This document shows positions 11,545 to 22,786 of a stretch of DNA of 64,000 bases, piece after piece. Each line of letters begins with the position of its first letter. The first letter of the stretch is position 1. Made by a program: the position numbers and the translations under genes. This DNA is from Anthoceros angustus (lineage: Eukaryota > Streptophyta > Anthocerotopsida > Anthocerotales > Anthocerotaceae): positions 1,759,595-1,823,594 of the forward strand of contig VJWM01000063.1 in assembly GCA_010909165.1 (NCBI GenBank), written 5' to 3'. The notes below the pieces were generated by a model. That model did not search any database. It was given only the letters and a program-made list of their open reading frames with translations, and was not told the DNA's origin.

Positions 11545-12149
11545 CGCTGCAGACGCGCCAATCTGAACTTGTTGCCTTCGGGGCCTATGAGGTACAGAGA
11601 CGCATACCCACGGTGTATTATGAGGCGACAAAACATCACACTTTCTCCAGAGGAATTTCTAGAACAGAATTGGGTTCCAGGCAAGATGATGTCAGAAAAA
11701 GCCTCTCAGGTCGCCAAGGAACTGACTCGGGACCCGCATTTTGCTTGCCTGGCAACTACAAAATCCTCGCTCAGGAACTCCAAACCTCTACGGTCTTCCG
11801 GGCTACTTGAATGACTCCTACCGAAGATTGGTTCTAAGACTAGGCTCACACAACTAATAGGGGGACTTGCCAAGTGCACAATATGTAACAAGGGAATATA
11901 TACGTCACTTCACTTTAAATGCTGGTCAGTTATTGGTGTGGCCTTCCCCCAGGCTGACTGTTTCAACCCCTTATGGAGGTTAGGAGCACAGCAAGTTTCT
12001 GATTAATGATCCAAACTATCTGTAGAAAGCTCAGAGATGACAGTACTGACTAGACGTCCTAGTGCACGAAAGCTATCCTGAGGTTTCAAATTGATGCTTA
12101 GTGTAGCTCTGCCCCCCTAGGACTCCTGAGCAGATGCATAACAAGGAAG
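11545..12149. other. Spacer and probable 3' region of the MYB gene
   Basis: No coding region is seen. The segment lies downstream of the MYB stop codon and upstream of the dirigent start on the minus strand. It probably contains the MYB 3'UTR and the dirigent promoter. Confidence 0.4.
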
Positions 12150-14664
12150 TTAAGTTAACCTGGCAACCCACCACTCGGAGGGGGCTGGGCACAAAGGCTC
12201 CAAGGAATCAAAGACGTCACCTGCAAAACCAGAGATCACACTATCAGGACTGCAGGAATCCGACTCCGCTTTGCTCCCGCACTGGTCATGATGGTGGATG
12301 CTGGAGTCCTCTGAGTAGAGCATTGGCAGCTTCTCCCACTGGTGACTGCTGGCAAGAAAGCTTGGCAGCTCAGGGCTGAAAACCTGGCTACTCTGTAGTG
12401 TGGAGGCCTCAGAGTGAAGCAGAAAATCAAGGTAGTTGGTGTTGCTGGGCTGCTGCTGGTCAGGCAGGCTGACACCAAACTCTGAGCGGCTGCCATTCTG
12501 CAACAGGCTGGTGGGGACCCCAATTGCATCTGGAAGCAGCTGTGATGAGTCCAGGGATCCAATAGAGTCACTGCCTCCGCTGCCCCCACCACCTCCACTA
12601 TGGCTAGAGTGCACCTCAAAGCACGAAGTTCTGGCATCTCTCCTTGAGCGAGGCCGCCGCTTAACAGATCTGGAGTTCCTGCTTGTCACCACTTGAACAG
12701 GGGAAGTGTGGTGGTACAGCACTGAGCTGTGATGCCTGACATCATCATGGGAACCAAGCACCCTCCCTGTTTGATGCGGAAATTCAGAGTCAGTATAATG
12801 GTGAGAATCTCCTGTAACCATATCCTGCAGCTTAATGCTCAAAACATCATCTACGTCAAGGGAGCTGAAAGTCTGCATGTTGTGCCGCAGTCTCCGAAGA
12901 TCTCCTATGTGACCCTGTGGATCCCTGAAAGCACTATCATCTTCGCCAAAAATAAAGGGAGGCACAAAGCTGGATGGCACTACCGAACCATGAGTTCCCG
13001 AAGGGCTGTGCACCTGCATGCACGCACCAAGTTTTCTTCTGGTCACCAGTTTTCACATCAGAAGGTTAGTTGACACCCAAGTGATCTGGCTTCTCCCTTG
13101 ATGTCGCCCTGGGAAGAGACCCAAAAACAGGCATGATGTGGCCATTTGAGAAGGGGCGGAAAACTAGGAACAAAAATTTGGATGCCACATATAATGTTGT
13201 AATGTTGCCTTAATAAAAGCTTCACTCTGTTCTCTCTCTCTCTTTCTCTCTGGAGATTTGTCACTGGTTGGATTCATTTTAATACGTTCTTTTTTGTAAG
13301 TCTGCATCCAAGGAATTGAGACAATAGCTTCATTCATTCATTCAGTTGCTCGCTCAGATAGTTCTCAACCTCCCTTCTGCTACTGCTCTTGGTTTGGACT
13401 CCAACCCTTTGAGAATGTTACGACAGAAGGTCGACACGATTAAGACAGCGAAACACCCCATGGACCCTCACAAGCCAACGCACATCCTCACAACAGCAGC
13501 CTACAGGTTACTACTGCATTTAACAAGTTGCACTCCCCCCGACTCCAACCCAAGTTGGTTAAATTATTTGTAGAAATTAAAAGATTCCAAGGCACCTGAA
13601 AGGCTGCAAAGTCACTCATAGAGGGGTCTTTGCTGAGGTCAGATGTGTCCGCAGATGCATCCGTGCTTCCAGATGGCATCTTAGGGCGCTGGAGAGCACG
13701 AAGAATTCGTTTTTGCCGAGTGCTCCAGAAATTTTTAACATCATTGTCTGTGCGGCCTGGAAGACAGGATGCTATTTTTGCCCATTTGTTGCCAAGCTTA
13801 GCTTGCATTTCCACTACAAGCTTCTCTTCCTCTGGAGAAAACTTGCAACCACTTCTGCAAATACATTGGTAGGTTTAGGAGATCAAGCTGGATAATTCAG
13901 AAGTAGAGCTCATTCCTTTCTTCCCTTAAAAGTTATACTGGGACAGCAATTGTAAGGTCAGGTGAGTTTTAGAAGTTCATTTGTTTCTAGCAGTCCCTTC
14001 CTTTTCATTTCTTCCCACCCAGCCTTAGAGGACACAAGTAGGAGACACAGGTGAGCAGGGCAAAATATCAGTCTAAAAAACTTTATCTGCAGCCACATTG
14101 TGAGACAAGAGCAGCATATCATGCAGCACCTCTACGACATCCTGCAAGTCAGCATCAGCTGCAGCCGTCTCAACACGGTTAGCCAAGCTCGTGAGTACAG
14201 CACCATTACAGCTAGCTTCCACTACGAGCTACACAACCGGCCCGTTCAAACTTGCTAACCAGAAGCAGCAGCGCCAAGGTAAGCAGCACATGCATGCAAG
14301 GCGCGGCCCGAGCAGCGGATGAAGGTCAAGAAAACTAGTACCTCTTAAGATCGGGCTTCAGTTTGTTCACCCAGCGCAGGCGACAGGACTTGCCGGTGCG
14401 GGGGAGCAATCCCTTGGACCGAATGGAACTCCAATCACGTGCGCCGAACTGGCGCACATACTCCACCAATATCTCGTCCTCCTCGGGCATCCAGGGCCCC
14501 TTCCGCAGCACCTCCTCCCCGTTCTGCATGGGCTTCATACTCATCCTCGGGTCCTTGTGCAGCAGCGAGTGCGCCTGCAGCAGTTGCAGATGGTGGCTGG
14601 CGGTAACTCCCTGCACCTGGCCGGCACCGCTCCCGAAATCCGCCTGCCCCGACCGCGTTATCAT
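12150..14664 (-). CDS. DUO1: R2R3-MYB transcription factor, DUO1 type
   Basis: DUO1 proteins are nuclear MYB activators of male germ-cell genes; in bryophytes they drive sperm differentiation. Three exons join in frame: 14342-14664, 13596-13851 (or 13854) and 12150-13013, giving 480-481 aa. R2 (about residues 52-105) contains RKGPW, EEDEILVEYVRQFGARDWSS and the hallmark SIRSKGLLPRTGKSCRLRW; R3 follows with GCKFSPEEEKLVVEMQAKLG and LPGRTDNDVKNFWSTRQKR. The R-S-K-G-L-L, W-V-N-K-L and G-C-K-F-S patterns separate DUO1 from ordinary R2R3-MYBs. The long Ser/His-rich tail ends in an acidic-hydrophobic patch (VISGFAGDVFDSLEPL), resembling the C-terminal activation region of DUO1. Start choice is open: ATG at 14664, or an internal Met about 40 codons later just before the MYB domain. 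The gene lies head-to-head with the coiled-coil gene at 15722. Confidence 0.88.
13849..13857 (-). other. NAGNAG tandem splice acceptor in the MYB gene
   Basis: On the minus strand intron 1 ends TTTGCAGAAG followed by TGGTTGC. Splicing after CAG gives ...LKRSGCKFS; splicing after AAG gives ...LKSGCKFS. Both keep the frame, so one arginine is optional exactly in the R2-R3 linker. Known behaviour of NAGNAG sites is mixed usage with the upstream CAG often favoured. Confidence 0.75.
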
Positions 14665-15057
14665 CCAACTCGCTCGGCGGCGGAGTCAATGCGATGCTAT
14701 GAGATGCTCCTCCTCCTTCCCGAATCCGATCCGATCACGTCACCAAGCAGCAGCAGCAGCAAGAAGAAGGCGGCTGTGAGCTCTGGCGCAGCCAAAAAGC
14801 GCAGCCCCGGTGGCCCGGCTTTTGAATTTCATGCCTCCCTTCCGCGCCCGATCTCATTCACTCACACGCGCATTCCCGGCCAGCATCGCCTTGCGCTAAT
14901 CCGCGCCAGCCAGCGGCGCCTCTGATCGGAAGCAGGAGCGGAGCGGGCGAGGGGAGTCCGGAGGAAGCCGCGCCGCGAGCGACGGTCGTGAAGGCGCGCG
15001 TGCGCGATCAGATCGGGGCGCGAAGGCTGGTCGGGCTTGCTGCGGGCGATGGCCTCA

Positions 15058-15185
15058 AGGAGAGAGACGAAGGAGGGAGGGACACAGAGAGAGAGAAAGA
15101 GAGAGAGCTCCCGTTCAGAAAATAGAGGAAGCGGGCGGAGAATGAGAGAGAGGAGAGATGAGCGAGCTGGAGAGAGGAGAGAGGA
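15058..15185. promoter_or_regulatory. GA/CT-rich tract between DUO1 and its divergent neighbour
   Basis: A dense (GA)n/(GGA)n tract on the plus strand (CT-rich on the minus strand) lies about 0.4-0.5 kb upstream of the MYB start and about 0.55 kb upstream of the coiled-coil start. Such tracts are bound by GAGA-binding (BPC-type) factors and often lie in plant 5'UTRs and promoters. Function here is inferred from position only. Confidence 0.45.
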
Positions 15186-15204
15186 TATGATCCCATGCTG
15201 GGCT

Positions 15205-15265
15205 TTTCTACCCGCCTATGTCGCAAGGTTGCTGCTTTCACCGCCTCCTGGTTCAAATTCCGGCG
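15205..15265 (+). repeat. tRNA-like / SINE-like Pol III fragment
   Basis: GGTTCAAATTCCGG is a close match to a Pol III B box, with a weak A-box-like TATGTCGCAAGG about 45 nt upstream. No cloverleaf can be drawn. A tRNA-derived SINE remnant is possible. Confidence 0.3.
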
Positions 15266-15481
15266 TACGCGCTGATTTTGTGGGGCCGCCGCTGCCGCGG
15301 TAGACGCATGTTTTTACCGCCCCACTTGCCAGCGCGGACGGTGAATCTGCGGGTAGGTACTGGCCAAGGATTTTGACCCAAGAGAGCAGTTACGGAAATT
15401 CATGACACGCACACACATCGAAAACCAGGGAGGAAATGCGGGTAATTCAATACAATCATCAGCTATCCGCCCTTCTAGAGT

Positions 15482-15552
15482 TAAACGTGGGTCGAACATT
15501 GGACCTCCGCATCGTCCGATTTAGGCTCCCCAACTGAGCTATCGGCGCAGTA
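15482..15552 (-). repeat. Degenerate tRNA-like sequence
   Basis: On the minus strand GCGCCGATAGCTCAGTTGGG looks like an acceptor stem plus D arm, and GGTCCAATGTTCGACC like the T arm. The anticodon arm does not pair and the T stem is broken, so this is a tRNA relic or tRNA-derived repeat, not a working tRNA. Confidence 0.5.
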
Positions 15553-15721
15553 ACACATATAATTAATTAAACATTCTAAGACCTTTCTGATTTTCCTCGG
15601 GATTACATACGTCACACAGCACACAGCACACGAGCACACGAGCACAGAGCTCTAGAGGGTGATGGAGATGATGTCGTCGAGAATCTACCATTTTGTGGGT
15701 ACGGCAAAGCACGGTTGAGGC

Positions 15722-17947
15722 TTGGATGGAGGAAAGGGTTTCAGCCTCAGGGGCCTGTTGGTGGGCCTTGTGAGGAGTTTCGGTGTAGAGGCGGAGCTAC
15801 CCACGCTGGAATGCATGGAGGGAAAGAAGGCTTCAGGGGAGAAGGAATTTGGTGAGACAGAGGAAAGAAAGGCTGGCTCTGTGCAGAGGGGAAGCAGTGT
15901 GATGGAGGGAAGAAGACGTGCCCAGGGCAGCAGGAGTCAGGAAGGAGCCAGAGTGGAGGAAAGAAGCCCTAGTAGGATGGGACATACCATAGCAGATGAT
16001 GCCAACATGCGAAGGCTTGATCAACTGCTGAGCAGTAAGCATTTTTGCCGACAGTACCTTGTGTGTACTGAGGGGAGGGGAGAGGAGATGGGAATCCGTC
16101 AGGAGTATCCATGCTCGTCTGTATGAAAGGGTTATGCCATGGCTCATGCAGAACTGGGTGCGCTTGCCAATGACGCCGAGTTGGAGCGCAGTGCAGACGC
16201 AGGTACTGCATGTGGCTTTGTGGGCGTTCCCCTTCTTGGTGTAAGAAGATATTGTCCGCAGTCGGAACAGGAATATGGCTTTGTGGTGGTTTACTAATGT
16301 ATGTTCGGCTGGATCGGTGAAGGCAATGCAGGGGAATCCAAGAATCAGTGCACGGACTTGATAAACCAGTTCTGCAGCGTGGACACATTGCTCAAGGTGG
16401 GGCTTCTTCTGTCCACTCAGAATGCATCCAGCCTCCTTCTCCTTCTCCGACAGGTCATTGATCCTTCGTGACTGCAGGAACATATGCAGAAGGATCTCCA
16501 GAGGGAGAGGGAGCTTCTGCCAAAGCCCTCTCCTCCGCAACTGCCAACTCGGGGAGACGACATCCCACGACGAGAGCAGTTGATACCAGAAAGAAAGAAG
16601 GCTCCTGTAGCCAATCACAGCAACAGGTCTGTGGACACGAGGTTGGAAACTGCCATTGAGCAGCTTATGGAGGCAACCAAGTCTCATCTTCTGAACAAGA
16701 AAATGGGTTGGTACACGTTTTGAAATCCTCTCAGGTCTGTAGGTCACGATGGTGCTCATGGGGTGTTGATAGTACCGGTTTCTGACGCTCAGAGGCTCAG
16801 CGAATGGAGGATAGCCTGCAAAGAGCCTTGGGAGAGCTGGATACGGTGAAGGCGCATGAGGAGCAGTTGCTGATGAAGAGGTTTACGTACCTTGAACACG
16901 TAAGATGGTGAACTTCCAGAATGTTCTCCACACATAATGCAGTACTGCAAGATAACAACCAGGTGGAATACCTAGTACAGCATATCCTGTGATGGAACAA
17001 GTTGAGAAGCACTGCCAGGAAGTTTGACTTGAACTTGATCTCTTTCTCCTCTCCCTGGCAGCAATACAGAGAAAGGGCTTCACAACTGGAAAGGGAGTTC
17101 GCAATGCGAAACAATGAGCTACGGCAGGCAGCCATCTCACAGATAGCTTCATTTAAGCAAAAGGTAAGGTGGCATCCTCAGGACACCTGTGATCTGAAAA
17201 CAATTTTGAAGCAGGACATGTGCATCAACCTACATTCCATGTTACAGAGCGAGAATGCTGTGCTAGCCAAGGTTGAGTCATTGTTGATGGAACTTGATGG
17301 CAACTCAACACAAAAATCAGGATCTTCTGGCAAGCTAACTGCTGCAGCATCGTATTTACAAAACAGGTTTTTGCTTGCCCTTCTGTTTATGAACTTTTCT
17401 CCTGGTTAGCCTAATTGGCTTAGCTTTGAAAAAGGGAAGGCAAGCAAAGAAGAACTTGAGAACAAAACCTCTCAGCAGTTTAACCTATCTGTTCTGGGCA
17501 TGTAGGTTGAATCAGAATGAAGAGGACACGCAACCATACTTCAACCAGGACGCACTTTACTCGTCTAGAGCACATGATCCTCCCATGACGGGAGACAATG
17601 GGCATGATGGCTGGTTTACCTCATCACAGGGTATAGAGAAATGTCGTAGGTGGGATTCTTATGTTGATACTGCTCCAGACATGGAGGAAGTGTTCTTCAG
17701 AACACACACAGCCCTTGAAGATAGACTGAAACCTCCCAAACTGAAGAGCCCCTCGAAGCTGCTGTTCAGGCCTCTTAGAGTCTCCTTTGGCCCCTCTTCC
17801 GCTGAAGACGAGTTCAAGGGTGAAGATCTGCACGTCGACGCCGTTCCATTGCTGCCTAAAAACGGAATAGTTTTGCCCGGGCATGCAAGAAAACTGCAGC
17901 AGGATGGCAAATATTTAAGTACTGCCGGCCGAGCGTTCAACATCTAG
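15722..17947 (+). CDS. Coiled-coil protein of unknown function (475 aa)
   Basis: Eight exons join with GT/AG sites and no stop: 15722-16034, 16152-16202, 16332-16396, 16478-16706, 16793-16899, 17062-17163, 17248-17366 and 17506-17947 (1,428 nt). The middle is strongly helical with heptad-like spacing (MRRLDQLLSKLGALANDAEL, LETAIEQLMEATKSHLLNKK, EEQLLMKRFTYLEHQYRERA, EREFAMRNNELRQAAISQIA), so a coiled coil covers roughly residues 95-320. The tail is basic then acidic with KPPKLKSPSKLLFRPLRVSF. There is no signal peptide or membrane segment. The family is not recognised; a cytoskeletal or centrosomal scaffold is only a guess. The ATG at 15722 is the first in frame but an upstream exon is possible. 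It is head-to-head with the DUO1-like gene (1.06 kb apart) and converges on the copine gene, with 354 bp between the two stop codons. Confidence 0.75.
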
Positions 17948-18301
17948 ATCTTACGAACGGATGTGAAGAACACCGAAGAGATAGTGGCATCCGAAAAAAA
18001 CTACCAATGAAAGAATCTTTGTTCTGGCACTTGCCAAATCTTTACCACTCAGAACGCCGACATGATAGAGAAATGGAGACTAGATACCAACCAACCTACA
18101 TATACAGTAGTCCTCGTGTGTAATTTATGTACGACTACAATCCGAGGCTAGAAGATATACCATCAACCTTGCAATTTTCTAATCCCAATATCCCATATGT
18201 ATCCCAATTCATGTTGTATCAAAGCCCAACAAAGTCCCAACATGAATTCAGCACACTGCAGAGTAATATAGCTCATCCCGTATGAACATTGTGGTCCTAG
18301 T
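17948..18301. other. Convergent 3' spacer
   Basis: This short stretch separates the stop codons of the coiled-coil gene (plus) and the copine gene (minus). It probably holds both 3'UTRs; no ORF is supported. Confidence 0.5.
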
Positions 18302-20663
18302 TTAGTACAGTCTGATCCGTGTGCTGATTACGAGTCGACAGATGGGACAGCTCTCCAATCCCTGCCCACATTCTCGACAAGTCTGCAGAAACGAGTTCCC
18401 AGGTTAGATCCAGTTTTGAAGACATTCTGACTAGAAATGTAGTGCAATGCCAGATACCTGGTGGCCGCAGCCAAATGCCATGTCTTTCCGCTCGGTTAGA
18501 CAGACTGGACAGAGCTGCACTTGAAGCGACAAAAGTTAAAAAAAAACCATGCCAACTAGTTCACGAACTATACAGATAACAAGTACAGGTCATGTTGATC
18601 AGAGATGATGGGTACCTGGGCATCGCTGACTCTGTTGGGTGAGGCCACTGTCGATTGAATATTTCGCAAAGGGGACTGGGAAAAGTACTCTGCACGCTGA
18701 GAGGTGGCATAGAACTCGCTGAGATCAGGGTAGCGTTGCATGCTTGTCGAGTGAGGAAAGCTGCTCACAGCAGAGTCTGCTTGCAGAACTCCTTGGGGGG
18801 GTGGTAGCGGGGGATGACTCTTCACTTTACCATTTCGCTTGCTGCATTAGGAAACACCGAAGTCCAAAGTTAAAAGCAGCTCAGACAGAACCAGGCTAAC
18901 AAGTTGTTGTTGAATTAGAAACCAAGAATAGCTATGTCGTTTGATCAAGCAAGGACTTTTACCCCAAGATGTTAAGCTCTATGGTGGCCTTATACTGGCC
19001 AGGTATTTCCATGAGAGCCGATAGCGCAAACAAAGCCTCCTTTTGAGATATTGCCATGTTTTTACCCATTATCTGGGAAAAGTTCACAAACTACATAAAA
19101 AAAAACACGTCTCCATTAGAACCAAGAGGTCCGAACCCGGATGAACTGGAAGGGTAGTAGGTTCCCCACCTGGAAATTATCGAAACCTCGAGCTGGGATA
19201 TTGTCATCAAACTCACGCATCATATCCCAAGGGCCATCACCTACTCCAACCACCACTATTGAGAGAGCAAGCTCACTGCCATCGAAGTTTCAAAAAGAAC
19301 AAACCTGCATGCTTGTCAGTAGGCTAGATCTGAGACAGTTTTCACATAGGCTGCAACAGCAAGAAGACTTTACCTCGCAGCGACAATTGCATCAATGGTT
19401 GCTTGCTCTTGCGGGCTTAATCCGCCATCTTCCGTGTCCACACTCCTTGTCACCTGCCAGCCCAGACTCAGCAAAATTTGAGACCTTGAAAAGCGTCACA
19501 AAGTGCAAAGACCAGTTCAACTGAAGGCAGAGACAGTCACGTGGGCTGCAACGGACCTGCCCATCTGCAATGATGAGGAGGACATGATACTGCCCTCCAG
19601 TCTGCTCAACAATGGCCGTCGCTGCTTCAATAATAGGAGCGAAGGAAGTTGGCCCTGTAATTGTTCCGAGTAAGAATCTGTGACCCACATTAATGTTGTA
19701 GTACACCCAGCTTGCTCTTAGCGTTAACCAAAGATGCTTTGGTACATCTCCAGAGAAGTTGCCCAACATACGGCTAGCATTTGCGTCTAAAACGAGATTT
19801 AGGCTGGCTAGCTTACCAGCAAGGCGAAGATGAGGAACAATTGCGCGGTATCTCGAAAGAGCTTCCTCAAATCCGTGACAGGGCCGGTGGTCCGGCAGAA
19901 AACTAAATACATAGTGATCGTGCGTTGAGGCTGGTCAGGAGAAGAGAAGAATTCAGTTTCTTGTGTGACGAAACACCAAAACATCCAAAACAACACCTGA
20001 ACTTCAAGCATCGACCGTGACACGAACCACAAACCCCATCGTTACTTACCATCTCCAAAACCAAAGCATGGAATTAGATTGTCATCATCAAAAGCTGATA
20101 ACGTCTTGCCGATAATGGAAATGGCCTGCTCATAAGGATTAGGAGTAGCGCCGATGGCATGCAGGCTTCGACCATTAAACGAGTGCTTCCCTGCCAAACC
20201 AGAAACCCCCTCAGGAAGCACGCCACCTCAGCCATGTCCGTCACAACATCCAGCAGTCAGGTCGGCACAGCACAACACAGCACCTGTCCATTCATTGCTT
20301 TTGGTGAAGTCGATCCCGACTATGAGATTGGACGACTCCAGGCCAGCTTGACTCAACGCTTGCTGCACCTGCGGAAACAGCAGAGGTGAGCTACGACTCT
20401 TCCCACACTCCAAACCCTCGCCTCCGCTGCCGAATTTCAAAATCTTGCAAGAAAAACCGCTCTGCACCTCCTGGCAAATCCAGCACCAGCACCTGCTCAA
20501 GAGTGGTGAACTGGTCGCTGATGTGCGAGTACTTCCTGGAGAATTTCCGCCCTAACGGAGTGCTCGCTTCTCCCCCTCGCGCGGGAGGCGGGTATCGCGG
20601 AGAAGACGATCCCGACGACCATCCGGACTGCGACAATGCAGTGCTGGAGCGGGAGTTCCCCAT
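18302..20663 (-). CDS. RGLG: RGLG-type copine / RING E3 ubiquitin ligase (428 aa)
   Basis: RGLG proteins are plasma-membrane-anchored RING E3 ligases acting in auxin, abscisic acid and stress signalling. Eleven exons join in frame (1,287 nt): 20493-20663, 20284-20368, 20050-20190, 19817-19930, 19557-19654, 19374-19453, 19170-19275, 18963-19090, 18616-18841, 18458-18514 and 18302-18382. The start MGNSRSST fits an N-myristoylation site. The copine/vWA domain (about residues 55-310) shows [20 protein letters not shown] with the metal site DxTxS, then [80 protein letters not shown] and [16 protein letters not shown]. The C-terminal RING reads CPVC, CGHQTC, CRECG and CPICR, ending in TRIRLY. All key zinc ligands are present, so the protein should be active. 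Confidence 0.97.
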
Positions 20664-20837
20664 CCCAGGCAGCTCCGATCACGCCATTGCAACGCGCATC
20701 ACCACCGGATCCAAACCCGCTTCCCGCGCCCGCTGTTGCCACTCCCAGGCCCCTAACCAGCTGCGTCTCGCTCCTGCATTCTCCCGGCCTCTTCCGGCTT
20801 CTGCTCTGCTCTCCTCCGGCGCGCCTGGAGTAGGACG

Positions 20838-21868
20838 ATGTCGATAAGAACGAAGTCCTCAGGGATCAGGCTTCCCGGTATCAAAGCAACCCCATGAGCC
20901 TGTCCTTGTTTGGACGCGGCAACGTCAAGAGAGTGAACGCAAGAAGAATGACGAGACCGCGGAGTACCTGAAAGCTTTGCAGTCAAGTCGCTCCCCCCAT
21001 GGTCCCCTGGAGTTTATTGAAGTGTATTCGGCATTGCCTCGTCTCTATCATAAGCGAGATTTAGAATATTAAAGTGGGAGCGCCACGAAAGGCCCCCGTG
21101 CCTCTTTGTTCTCCGTTCCTCTACAGTCGCGGCCATGGGGAGATGTGTGTCAGAGTGCTTTCTCAGAAGGGACTTAGAGCTTGCAGATAGTGGAATGGAA
21201 TCCACTCAGATCCCTCGAACCGATGAGTATTTGGAGGTTGATGTTGGCAGTATGGTATTATGAGCCCTCCAGTATTGAAAGCCCTTATTTGGGAAGCCTC
21301 TTCGTGGTCCCTGATTGATCAGTTCAGCGGGTGATGTGCCTCCTCTCAATTATGAGTCCTTCTGACAAGGAGAGCACGCAAAGTGCAGCCTAAACGGAAG
21401 TATCTGGCAGGAGACAAGTCCGTGGGACAGATCCTGTTCCAAGAGCAGAGACCTGTACCAATGTCAGAAGTAGACAAGCTCAATCAATGGTGGAGCCAAC
21501 TGATATGCCCAGTGAGATACATACAGTCGGCAAGAGACGGACAGAGGTGGTGATGAAGCTGGAGCCAAGTGAGGAGCACTTGGGAACTGGAGCACATGAC
21601 CCAGATGATATCTCCGAGGAGGAGCAGCGAAAAAGCCGGCAAGGGATTGCTTCGGCAAGTTGGGAGAACGTTAAGTACTTCATCGTCTGCAGGATATGCA
21701 TTGAAGAATGAAAAGTACAGATGCTTCTTCCATGTCATCAACTCCAGAGGCTAGTGGTCTGAGTGAGAAATCAGAAGAACGATACAGAGTCTGGCACTGA
21801 TGGCAGTGAGGGCTCCGTTGATCTTGATCTTGACAATGAGGATGTTGTGGTGTTCCAAATCTTCTAAG
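20838..21868 (+). CDS. Possible acidic protein gene, head-to-head with the copine gene
   Basis: Plus-strand pieces look coding but no single model is certain: DKNEVLRDQASRYQSNPMSL with SLFGRGNVKR (about 20839-20932); ALQSSRSPHGPLEFIEVYSA (about 20970-21070); MGRCVSECFLRRDLELADSG with TQIPRTDEYLEVDVGSM after a good acceptor CTCTACAG (about 21120-21250); KRKYLAGDKSVGQILFQEQR (about 21390-21450); KLEPSEEHLGTGAHDPDDIS with EEEQRKSRQGIA (about 21558-21660); and an acidic end TDGSEGSVDLDLDNEDVVVF (stop near 21868). Composition (E/D/S-rich) and splice-like edges support a gene, perhaps decayed. Only about 175 bp separates it from the copine start. Confidence 0.4.
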
Positions 21869-22539
21869 CCTTCCTCTGATGTTCAGTTTAGGTTTCAAGA
21901 CAAACTAAAACGTGACCACGTGAAGGAAGAATATTCACCCCGTGGGCTGTGACGAGGATTGAAGTATAGTCACCAACCTGTGACGCCCTTAAACGAGTAC
22001 GATTGACAAAACTTTCGGAGAAGGAGCCAGGAGGGCTGTTGTACCCTTGCGTGTTACGGCTCATACGTTGTTCTGAATTCCTGCAGATGGTCGGGTGAGT
22101 CTGCTTATGTATGCTGGAAGATGAGATAATTCTTCATGCGGCATTGCCCGTCCTGGAGTGCAGGGTTCTCGTAGCCTCATGGTCTTGCCATTTGCGAGCA
22201 CCGAAGATCTGGGCTTCTGAATCATCGCTCGCGAGACCAAGACAGCGCCAGGAAGACCGTGACATTCCGCGACTCAGCGGCTTATAGATTTAGAGGTTCT
22301 GCAAGGGATTTCGTCCCGAGCTGACAGAACGGTGTACGTCATTCGCGAAGCACCGACTTCACGGTCTGGTGCTCCGAAAGAAGAACATCCGCGGCAGCAA
22401 GGAGCCCGATAGTGAGAGCTGCGAGGAAGAGGGAGGAGTGATGCTGAAGGAGGAGAATTGGAATGTGAAAGGGGTTGAGGGAGAGCCCCCTAGCCACCTT
22501 TAAACAATAAATAACAAATAGTGCAAGGTGGAAATGGCG
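21869..22539. other. Spacer without a recognised gene
   Basis: Only short ORFs occur in all frames and none is supported. The stretch ends at the tRNA gene. Confidence 0.4.
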
Positions 22540-22611
22540 GCCTCTATAGCTCAGTGGTAGAGCGTCAGTCTTGTAAACTGAAGGTCTTGAGTTCGATCCT
22601 CAGTGGAGGCA
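22540..22611 (+). tRNA. tRNA-Thr(UGU): tRNA-Thr (anticodon TGT)
   Basis: A full cloverleaf can be drawn: acceptor GCCTCTA pairs with TGGAGGC; the D arm is GCTC-AGTGGTA-GAGC; the anticodon arm is TCAGT-CTTGTAA-ACTGA, placing TGT at the anticodon; the T arm is TTGAG-TTCGATC-CTCAG. There is no intron and no encoded CCA, as expected for a nuclear gene. A run of four T (about 22635) downstream can end Pol III transcription. Confidence 0.97.
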
Positions 22612-22786
22612 ATGTTAAGGGAAGCGATGATTACTTTTCTCTAATCTATTCTTGTTTTGTCCAGCTAAAATAATTTTAGGTGCTTAAGTGAGACTTCAAT
22701 TTGCAAGACCTTTTCTAAGTGGAGTTGAGATTTGCAAATGAATCTAGATTTGGTATAATTGGAGATTATGAACCTATTTTTGATCC

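Noticed and set aside
16035-16053. Alternative donor at 16054 for exon 1 of the coiled-coil gene
   Set aside because: It puts exon 2 out of frame and meets a stop; the GTAAGC donor at 16035 keeps the frame.
15833-16759. Minus-strand ORF of 308 codons
   Set aside because: It lies antisense to four well-spliced exons of the coiled-coil gene and has no motif.
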